From the NCBI GenBank assembly GCA_024636315.1, contig JAGXHJ010000056.1:1-41657 (forward strand): a stretch of DNA of 41,657 bases, in the 5' to 3' direction. The position numbers were made by a program, and so were the translations under genes. This document shows, piece by piece, positions 36,401 through 41,657 of the stretch; position 1 is the first letter of the stretch; every line of letters starts with the position of its first letter. This DNA is from Methylophaga sp. (GTDB taxonomy: Bacteria > Pseudomonadota > Gammaproteobacteria > Nitrosococcales > Methylophagaceae). The notes below the pieces were generated by a model. It saw nothing but the letters and a program-made list of their open reading frames with translations. It did not search any database and was not told the DNA's origin.

Positions 36401-37153
36401 ATGTGCTGTGAGCATACGATAACAGGCCACTGATTTTCCAAAGCCAGATCCCGCAACAAGAAAAGTCACGTTACGACGATGAGGTGTGGCCAACGTGGTG
36501 TCGAGTGAGCGCGCGACCCAAACTTTTGGGTTATCAGGTGGACGGTAGATTGCTAAGCTTTCTTTAGAAAGAGCATGCAGTAATTCTTTAGAAAGTAGTT
36601 CTTGCTTGATACCTAGATACAAATGACGTAGCCACTGCCCACTAGGGTTGTTGTCAAGGAAGTGAGTCAATCTAGAACGTGACCATAAATCAATTACCAG
36701 TCCATGATTCCGAGCTTCTGTCTCAATGGTTCGAACTAGAGCCTCACTTGGCTCTTCGTTTGTTGTGAGAACTAATGTCACATGTAAGTTTGGCGTGTGT
36801 TTCCTTTCTTCTACTACGAGTTCGATTGTTTTGATCATGTCTCCAGCAGGTGCTGTTGGATGCTTGCCTTTTCGAGGCTTCACTGTTGAGGGATCATGTA
36901 GCCATTTTTTCTCTAAATCCTTAGATACTGTAATTGTATGGTGAACAACAATCATATGTGGAGGATCTACATTTGGAATGAAGCATATTCCATCTACAGG
37001 TGACTTAATTGTCTTACCGGCAACATTCATACCTGAATGGACTAGTGAGATGTAGTTTGGATTAGCTTCTCGTAGAATAGCGGTTGCTAAACGTTCGAAA
37101 AGAGCTGGGTCACGAATTGTAGCTAATGCCTGTGAAGTTGTCTCTATGCCCAT
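33470..37153 (-). CDS. Large nuclease-like/STAND-type P-loop ATPase, candidate antiphage protein
   Basis: A 1227-residue protein. The first 130 residues look like a restriction-endonuclease-type fold (LVHSGMNVAGK..SPVDGICFI...HMIVVHHT), with the Asp of VDG kept but the usual ExK replaced. A P-loop follows at 235-241 (GSGFGKS) with Walker B LLLVVED (304-310). The remaining 850 or so residues are helical, HEAT/TPR-like and rich in Trp and Leu, as in sensor arms of NACHT/STAND (Avs-like) ATPases. It has an ATG start at 37153. It stands alone among integrases and IS remnants, which fits a single-gene defence system. The function is inferred from architecture and context. Confidence 0.7.
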   Translation of the reverse strand: MGIETTSQALATIRDPALFERLATAILREANPNYISLVHSGMNVAGKTIKSPVDGICFIPNVDPPHMIVVHHTITVSKDLEKKWLHDPSTVKPRKGKHPTAPAGDMIKTIELVVEERKHTPNLHVTLVLTTNEEPSEALVRTIETEARNHGLVIDLWSRSRLTHFLDNNPSGQWLRHLYLGIKQELLSKELLHALSKESLAIYRPPDNPKVWVARSLDTTLATPHRRNVTFLVAGSGFGKSVACYRMLTAHVESGGFGFVLPHEVVASAISLEQAVTMALQQLHPLLTTVSAPILSFCSPDRTLLLVVEDINRSDKTPLLMEKLVGWNPASKMKGNEPSILWHLICPLWPEILSSLNDQTRKRIESLVIIANGFSESEGCDAVLAQARFNNRELSSVSAKGISRELGQDPLLIALHEQHVTPEPHNIISQFIEGALSRVALQKKDFPATEYRLALLVLATEMLTNRQFELRWHEISAWAQLQGQPLRLISHLAHQGEIIRFVGASNNQRLLFRHDRVKDWLLANAVNELDQKSLLPKSVLAEPYFAEIIGIALFLNPNSKFLQRISSSNPLAIFQALRLFGQAKESHYEDILLAINDWLNNQSTHDSSNNQLRWEALAMLAETDSSKIPNIVRKFSVQTTNAQIARFRNGDITGGMELCFHIEPGLGAVWRDIQIEHVKLRYGSKLIKTVDDILRKTDLSSVLKIGIIRLAGHIADPDLLLAIEACWTNDNERENHLADYLWAFAECCKDNPARFLEPVCNIWAKLSDQPETKGHSSPRDELIYYSVRFAFNKWPPSEAVIDYFVQRGTQDDLRTPIIMMLHGVDQPKAVLFIVHELAAHARKIEGTDYFSSFSMMVRDHWRRQQNNNGRPMSIESRSLLLGLWQDETNDKHLRTQAFSSWAMTQYPDDIEVLRTAKSPDILDDAILKARLTRGDQQAIQGMIEKLSMDDNGYWWQYGRNIWSLELTNTLDNYLENRGAKTSRDWGKSFKYDDIIYEMILRLSINEAERLLLKHWAHLRFSHYFIQTALYVATPQLLELVKTVFSECPEPTKLMEHLHFHFGIKMTGHPGLVSESQVLALAPYLHLLSPLGIEELWQECNERGWFTIRRKLLDNLLSGQYLKLKWEYNQVISELDKMVAEIRLIWVDHWIDTYIKTDVSWAEILKTMIEWLEERRSFEALKVVASAISHRGTREDLCALKTYEAILGYEARKLIADTNFTVRRKSIY

Positions 37154-37431
37154 AGCTCGTATTCTAGAGTGTTACAGATCGAGAAGAAAAACACATAAAA
37201 TCATAGAGGTACTCACTATTGGCTTTGCCGTTATTTGTTCGTTTATTCACACCCATAAATATCAGATGAATTTGTAACATATGGCAAGCCACATGTACTC
37301 AAGACAAGTTAATACCTTCTCACAATACTGCTCTTCATACTCGAATTGGTGACAGTTCATTATTGACACTAACTACTCTACTTACACAAAAATGATAAGT
37401 TCATCGCCTCGTCCCATTCTCATTCCTGAGC
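37154..37431. other. Intergenic region upstream of the ATPase gene
   Basis: 278 bp without a gene. It should hold the promoter of the minus-strand ATPase gene, but no strong -35/-10 pair stands out. No att-like repeat of the neighbouring integrase was recognised here. Confidence 0.5.
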
Positions 37432-37674
37432 TCATTTAAATTGTTCTAATTGTTCATCAGGTACATATTCCACAATATCTTCAACTACACATCCAAAGTA
37501 AGCACACATACGATCCAAGTTCTCCGTGCCAGTGTTATATCCACGTTGGTTAATCATCTTCGATAACGTCATACGGTGAATACCGGCGGCTTCGGCAACC
37601 TCACCAATAGTAACCCTTCTGCCCTCTTCAAACTCTTTCTTCGAAATCAATTCTTTTATTTTAAATCGTAACAT
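37432..37674 (-). CDS. XRE-family transcriptional regulator
   Basis: An 80-residue Cro/CI-type repressor. The HTH is GEVAEAAGIHRMTLSKMINQ (about 24-43), followed by LDRMCAYFGCVVEDIVEYVPDE, typical of short HTH_26-type regulators. It is divergent from the excisionase-integrase genes, with palindromic sites between. It probably controls both directions. Confidence 0.85.
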   Translation of the reverse strand: MLRFKIKELISKKEFEEGRRVTIGEVAEAAGIHRMTLSKMINQRGYNTGTENLDRMCAYFGCVVEDIVEYVPDEQLEQFK

Positions 37675-37680
37675 TTAACT

Positions 37681-37773
37681 ATCACCTGATGGTTATTTAT
37701 ATCTAATGATAAATAAAAGTTTCAAACAATGCTTGCATTAATCACAAGGTGATGTATATTTATATCACGTGAT
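37681..37773. promoter_or_regulatory. Candidate XRE operators
   Basis: Two clear palindromes, ATCACAAGGTGAT (37741-37753) and ATCACGTGAT (37764-37773), and a half-like copy ATCACCTGAT (37681-37690) lie in the divergent promoter region. The last sits 7 bp before the regulator start. The shared ATCAC..GTGAT core suggests binding by the XRE protein next door. Confidence 0.5.
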
Positions 37774-37813
37774 GCGTAAACACATCATTTGAAACCTTTA
37801 AGGAGAATTAGCA

Positions 37814-38050
37814 ATGGGTGACACATACCTAACAACCGAAGAACTTGCGGAACGTATTAAATATGATCCACGTACTATTCGTGACAGATTGAAAGATTCC
37901 GTACTGCTGGAAGGGATCCATTACATCCGTCCATTTGGAGGACGAAAGATCCTTTATCTATGGGAGGCTATTGAGCGTGATATTAGTAAAACATCTCAAC
38001 AAAATTCAATGATGATCCCTATGGCATCAGGAGGTGTTTGTCATGGGTAA
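37814..38050 (+). CDS. Excisionase-like DNA-binding protein
   Basis: A 78-residue HTH_17-type protein (YLTTEELAERIKYDPRTIRD, then HYIRPFGGRKILYLWEAIER), the pattern of MerR-like excisionases. AAGGAGA lies 8 bp upstream. It overlaps the integrase start by 8 bp, so the two are coupled. It probably directs excision. Confidence 0.8.
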   Translation: MGDTYLTTEELAERIKYDPRTIRDRLKDSVLLEGIHYIRPFGGRKILYLWEAIERDISKTSQQNSMMIPMASGGVCHG

Positions 38051-39239
38051 TATTCGTTCTAGAAATGATAATGGCAAATTATTTTTCGATTTCAGTTATA
38101 AAAACAAACGTTGCCGAGAGCAAACGATGCTTGATGACACTCCTGCCAATCGTAAAAAGATGGGGCAAATGTTGTCTCGCATCGAAGCGGAAATAACCTT
38201 AGGGCAATTTGATTATGGTCAGTATTTCCCTGATAGCCCGAGAGCGCAGCAGTTTCATGATTTGAAACGACGTAAAGGCATGGCTTTAGCGGATACGCCA
38301 TTGTTTGCTGACTTCACGGAAGTGTGGCTGAACGAGATGCAGGCGCAGTGGCGTAAGTCTCATTCAGAGGGTGTGGTCACCAATTTACGTAAATATGTAT
38401 TGCCAGCATTTGGTGATAAATCTCTGGGGGAGATTACTAAAGCTGAAATCCTTGAGTTTCGGGCAAAGATAGCTAAGGTCACAAAGAAAAATGGTGGCAA
38501 TCTGTCGGCAACCCATATCAATCATATTATTACGCCGTTACGGATGATTTTGAACGAGGCAGCTAATCGTTATGATTTTAGTTCCCCTTATCATGGCATC
38601 AAGTCGCTTAAAGTACCTAAAACAGATGTGGAGCCGTTTACGATTGATGAGGTGAAGTTAATCATTAACACGGTTAGGCCTGACTTTAAACGTTATTATC
38701 TGGTGCGATTTTTTACGGGTATGCGTACCAGCGAGATCGATGGTTTACAGTGGCAATTTGTTGATTTTGAACGCCGGCAGATTTTAGTACGCCAAGCCTT
38801 GGTACGTGGTGAGTTGGTGTATACCAAAAATGATGGTTCATTTCGGGCAATTGATATGTCACAGATGGTGTTTGATGCGCTGCAAGAACAGCATAAAGTC
38901 ACTGGTGATAAGCAGTTTGTGTTTTGTAATCAAGATGGCAATGCCTTGTATCACCACAATGTGAGTCTACGTGTGTGGCATCCTTTACTTCGGCATCTTG
39001 GACTTCGTAAACGCAGACCCTACCAATCTCGTCATACCGCAGCCACATTATGGTTAGCTTCAGGCGAGAGTCCGGAATGGATTGCTAGGCAGATGGGACA
39101 CACCACAACGGAGATGTTGTTTAGGGTGTATTCCCGTTTTGTACCGAATCTGACACGCCAAGATGGTTCAGCATTTGAGCGTTTATTAAGTAGTCATCTG
39201 CAATTAGATATGAGCAATCCGGAGGTAAATGATGATTAG
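38043..39239 (+). CDS. Tyrosine-type integrase
   Basis: Site-specific recombinase of a genomic island or integrative element. It has an N-terminal arm domain of DUF3596 type (MGNIRSRNDNGKLFFDF) and a SAM-like core-binding domain near residues 85-180. The catalytic domain has Arg in FFTGMRTSEIDGLQW, RPYQSRHTAATLWLASGE (box II) and MGHTTTEMLFRVYSRFVP with the Tyr nucleophile. I use ATG 38043 (398 residues), which has GGAGGTG six bases upstream. It appears intact. Confidence 0.93.
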   Translation: MGNIRSRNDNGKLFFDFSYKNKRCREQTMLDDTPANRKKMGQMLSRIEAEITLGQFDYGQYFPDSPRAQQFHDLKRRKGMALADTPLFADFTEVWLNEMQAQWRKSHSEGVVTNLRKYVLPAFGDKSLGEITKAEILEFRAKIAKVTKKNGGNLSATHINHIITPLRMILNEAANRYDFSSPYHGIKSLKVPKTDVEPFTIDEVKLIINTVRPDFKRYYLVRFFTGMRTSEIDGLQWQFVDFERRQILVRQALVRGELVYTKNDGSFRAIDMSQMVFDALQEQHKVTGDKQFVFCNQDGNALYHHNVSLRVWHPLLRHLGLRKRRPYQSRHTAATLWLASGESPEWIARQMGHTTTEMLFRVYSRFVPNLTRQDGSAFERLLSSHLQLDMSNPEVNDD

Positions 39240-39513
39240 CACTTTACCTATGAATACAGCCGTTGCACACACTAGTGAGAAAATGATTCGACGATTAGCA
39301 TCAGCACTGTGTTGCGCCTATAACATTCCTCAAGGCGACCAATTTGTCATGTTTATTGGTCATGGTGAAGAAGCAAATAATCATCATGCTGTTGAATCGT
39401 GGGTTGAATCGACCTTGAGTGATTTAGATGAGTCTACCGCTAAAGCCATATTGCCTCATTTAGTCGAACGTTTTGGTCAAGAATTACAACAGTGGGAGTC
39501 ATTAGCATGGTGA
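39229..39513 (+). CDS. Hypothetical 94-residue protein of the integrative module
   Basis: Not recognised. A soluble, mostly helical small protein (SEKMIRRLASALCCAYNIPQ, then SWVESTLSDLDESTAKAILP). GGAGG lies 4-8 bp before ATG 39229. It overlaps the integrase end by 11 bp and the next gene by 7 bp, so it belongs to one translationally coupled unit. Confidence 0.75.
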   Translation: MMISTLPMNTAVAHTSEKMIRRLASALCCAYNIPQGDQFVMFIGHGEEANNHHAVESWVESTLSDLDESTAKAILPHLVERFGQELQQWESLAW

Positions 39514-40457
39514 TGATTAATACACTACAAGATTATATTGAGAACTGTGTTGAGGGGCATTATCGACTGACTAAAATACAGCGTTCAACAGATTGTCATG
39601 GCCAATCAAAAATGATGGCGTTATTAGAAGACTGTAGTGGCCAAATTTATTGTCATGATTGGAAAGTGAATAATTCATCTTCCAGCAGGCTAAACAGTAA
39701 TCTGTATTCATGTGTGCTGTATATAAAAAGAGAACGAGGTGTAATTTCTGCAGAACTGCTTTCCGCTAAACCCGCTGAGATAACGCATGACAACGTGTTG
39801 CAGTTTTTGCCCTACTCCGAGATTGCAACGCCTCACACCATTATGGAAATAATGGCGCTCATTGAACAATGCCCCATTGCTGCCTTACGGCAGTTCATTA
39901 ATCATGTCTTTGCCTGTGAGGCGTTTGCCTTACCGTTTTTCCAATTACCTGCCAGCCGTGAACATCATCATGCTTATCCTGGTGGATTAGCTCAGCATTC
40001 CTTAGAGGTCGTCACGATTGTGCAGCATTCATTATGGCAAGTCACCGAGAATGAATATTGGTTAAGCATCGTTGCCGCGTTATTTCATGATATTGGCAAA
40101 CTAAAAGTGTTTAAAAAAGACGGCAATAAAACACCCATAGGCTTCGTTCTCGACCATGATGTATTAACATTAGAGTTGTTGGCCTCCCCATTAGGATTAT
40201 TGGATAAAAAATGGCCAGACGGTGCAATTGCCTTACGTTACTTGCTCACTAAATCGCCGAGAACAACACGGCCTTTAATGCCTTGTGCCTTAGCCATCGA
40301 CTACGCTGACAAAATGAGTAGTGCTCAATCAACACGGAAGCAAGCCTTTAATCAAAAACCAGCTTGGCAACGGTTTGCTAAGTTAGAAGCAAAAGGACCT
40401 GCCTCTTTATTTTGGCGGCCAAGTTTATCGAATACCATTCAAGGCGTCATATCATGA
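39507..40457 (+). CDS. HD-domain phosphohydrolase, YhaM/TraI-like
   Basis: An OB-fold-like N-terminal region (MALLEDCSGQIYCHDWKV) is followed by an HD domain with the motifs EHHHAYPGGLAQHSLEVV and ALFHDIGKLKVF. This arrangement resembles YhaM 3'-5' exoribonucleases and the HD domain of MOB-H TraI proteins of conjugative elements. I use ATG 39507 (316 residues), which overlaps the previous stop. A metal-dependent phosphodiesterase role is likely. A relaxase role cannot be claimed because the three-histidine relaxase signature is not evident. Confidence 0.75.
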   Translation: MVMINTLQDYIENCVEGHYRLTKIQRSTDCHGQSKMMALLEDCSGQIYCHDWKVNNSSSSRLNSNLYSCVLYIKRERGVISAELLSAKPAEITHDNVLQFLPYSEIATPHTIMEIMALIEQCPIAALRQFINHVFACEAFALPFFQLPASREHHHAYPGGLAQHSLEVVTIVQHSLWQVTENEYWLSIVAALFHDIGKLKVFKKDGNKTPIGFVLDHDVLTLELLASPLGLLDKKWPDGAIALRYLLTKSPRTTRPLMPCALAIDYADKMSSAQSTRKQAFNQKPAWQRFAKLEAKGPASLFWRPSLSNTIQGVIS

Positions 40458-40783
40458 AACAATTTGATGAAAAAACAATTATTATCTTGAGCAGTGCCAT
40501 CCTTCTTTTAATTCTGTTTTTCATTCAGAGAAAAAGCATTGAGAATGGCGAAGTGGTTGAAAAAAAATATCAAAAAGCACATTCAGAATTTAAAATGATA
40601 CCTTCATCTGGCGGCGGGGGAATGCGCCCACAATTAGTAGTCCATAATGATGAATGGTCAGTCATTCTGAAAAATGATACTGACACGGGAAGGTGTTGGG
40701 TTAGTGAGTTGGAGTGGAATAAAATTGAGGTTGGTGACTGGGTTAACTGTCGTGATCTTCATAGCGCGAGTAATTCAGAGTAA
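40454..40783 (+). CDS. Small membrane-anchored protein
   Basis: A 109-residue protein with one N-terminal membrane segment (TIIILSSAILLLILFFIQ). A soluble tail follows, containing VHNDEWSVILKNDTDTGRCW. Its ATG at 40454 overlaps the HD gene stop. Family not recognised. Confidence 0.65.
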   Translation: MKQFDEKTIIILSSAILLLILFFIQRKSIENGEVVEKKYQKAHSEFKMIPSSGGGGMRPQLVVHNDEWSVILKNDTDTGRCWVSELEWNKIEVGDWVNCRDLHSASNSE

Positions 40784-40810
40784 CGTTAAAATCAAACCAC
40801 GGAGTTGACC

Positions 40811-41035
40811 ATGGCAAAATTAGATGGACTAGTCGCCACCTTACATTTAGAACGACAATTAATCATTGCTGCCGCGTGTACTATTGCTGGAACACTATGG
40901 GTAGCTATTCAAAATAGTGAGTTTGGCTGGCCATTAATATCTGGTGCAACACTTGTTATCGTAATTTCCTTGTTATTGATTGCTAAAAAAAGCATGAAAA
41001 TAAAAGTCTTATTACAAGAAATTGCAGATTGTTAA
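40811..41035 (+). CDS. Small two-helix membrane protein
   Basis: A 74-residue protein with two hydrophobic segments (LIIAAACTIAGTLWVAI and LISGATLVIVISLLLIA) and a short basic loop. GGAG lies 6 bp upstream of ATG 40811. Function unknown. It lies between another small membrane protein and an antitoxin-like gene. Confidence 0.6.
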   Translation: MAKLDGLVATLHLERQLIIAAACTIAGTLWVAIQNSEFGWPLISGATLVIVISLLLIAKKSMKIKVLLQEIADC

Positions 41036-41073
41036 CCAAATAGCTAAGCAATCAGTCATATTAAGGAGCCACC

Positions 41074-41454
41074 ATGTCAGAACAAGGGCACTCAAAACCC
41101 GCACCTGAAATGGTTTTGGCAAAAGCAGTTTTAAAGGCGTCTGAATATCTGGGTCTAGAGCAAGCCGAGTTGGCAAAAGTATTAGGTGTACATCGCACAA
41201 CCATTACTCGCCTCAAGCGAAATTTATCATTAGATCCTCAATCCAAACAGGGTGAGTTAGCCCTCATTTTTGTGCGAATTTCAACAGCATTATTTATGCT
41301 TACTGGGGGCGATCTAGATTGGATCAGACACTTTATGCACACTCAAAATAAAATCACTGGCGGCATTCCTGCAAAACAAATAGAAAGCATTCAAGGTTTA
41401 ATTACTGTTTCACAGTTTGTTGGTAGTTTAACTGTCACCAATACTGCATATTAA
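41074..41454 (+). CDS. Xre/MbcA/ParS-type antitoxin-like protein
   Basis: A 126-residue protein with an HTH (LEQAELAKVLGVHRTTITRLKR) and a C-terminal DUF2384-like toxin-binding region (TGGIPAKQIESIQGLITVSQFV). Such proteins neutralise RES-type toxins encoded next to them. AAGGAG precedes the ATG. No RES toxin follows within the next 130 bp. A weak hairpin (AGGGGA 41515, TCCCCT 41541) sits in the gap after the gene. Confidence 0.75.
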   Translation: MSEQGHSKPAPEMVLAKAVLKASEYLGLEQAELAKVLGVHRTTITRLKRNLSLDPQSKQGELALIFVRISTALFMLTGGDLDWIRHFMHTQNKITGGIPAKQIESIQGLITVSQFVGSLTVTNTAY

Positions 41455-41589
41455 TTATGCATAAAAGAATGACCAGTTTCCGCATTGTATTTTCCAGTAT
41501 ATAGCAAATTAAATAGGGGACTAACATACATTAATACTATTCCCCTGTAAGCAGTGTAAAATAATGTTCAAGAACAAAAGGATATAATA

Positions 41590-41657
41590 ATGAACTTAAC
41601 CACTGATACTTCAACAAAATACACCAATACTATAAGTACTTTTGAGTTATTGGACAT
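41590..41657 (+). CDS. Start of a gene cut by the window edge
   Basis: ATG 41590 with AAAAGGA nine to fifteen bases upstream opens a frame to the end of the window (MNLTTDTSTKYTNTISTFEL and on). Too short to identify. Confidence 0.5.
   Translation, partial: MNLTTDTSTKYTNTISTFELLD

Noticed and set aside
39507-40457. Full TraI relaxase call for the HD protein
   Set aside because: The protein is short and shows only OB-like and HD motifs. The relaxase signature and other conjugation genes are not seen in the window.

Overview
The window looks like part of the chromosome of a gammaproteobacterial methanotroph with a fairly low GC content. The main reason is a complete soluble methane monooxygenase (sMMO) locus, mmoXYBZDC-mmoR-orf-mmoG (15571-25258). 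Its hydroxylase alpha subunit aligns, from memory, without gaps to the Methylococcus protein through the di-iron ligands. 6-Phosphogluconate dehydrogenase, glycogen phosphorylase, cytochrome c4 and System II cytochrome c maturation genes fit this assignment. No species is named, because nothing here decides between Methylococcales genera or a related lineage.

Layout. 1-10794 is ordinary core chromosome: a GGDEF diguanylate cyclase; a leftward cytochrome block (c4, then resB-ccsA-dsbA); rightward engB; a SoxCD-type sulfite/sulfane dehydrogenase pair; and glgP. 10909-12850 is a scarred zone: a truncated 5' half of a tRNA-Arg, an intact tRNA-Arg(CCG), one repeat-spacer unit that matches a type I-F CRISPR array, an IS21 remnant whose edge cuts the next repeat, and a small gene for a secreted tandem-repeat protein with a partial copy beside it. 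12875-14888 is groES-groEL on the minus strand. It diverges from the sMMO operon across a 682-bp intergenic region.

The sMMO operon starts at a -24/-12 (sigma-54) promoter, as expected for MmoR control. The less expected point is that groES has its own, closer-to-consensus -24/-12 promoter on the opposite strand of the same intergenic region. Housekeeping-type GroESL may therefore be co-activated with sMMO. Together with mmoG (a GroEL-like protein) and a second, diverged trigger-factor gene at 28017, the locus is rich in folding factors. MmoX carries Thr where Cys151 sits next to the di-iron site in characterised enzymes.

25689-29321 holds gnd, a dienelactone-hydrolase-family gene and the trigger factor paralogue. 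From 29469 to the end the DNA is a patchwork accessory island. It contains an IS3 element with an internally deleted transposase, a type II pseudopilin fragment, an IS1595 element with a nonsense codon, IS66 and integrase remnants, and a 1227-residue nuclease-like/STAND-type ATPase that is a plausible single-gene antiphage system. It ends in an integrative element module (XRE repressor with palindromic operators, excisionase-like protein, tyrosine integrase, HD-domain protein, small membrane proteins and an orphan Xre/MbcA/ParS-type antitoxin) that runs off the right edge.
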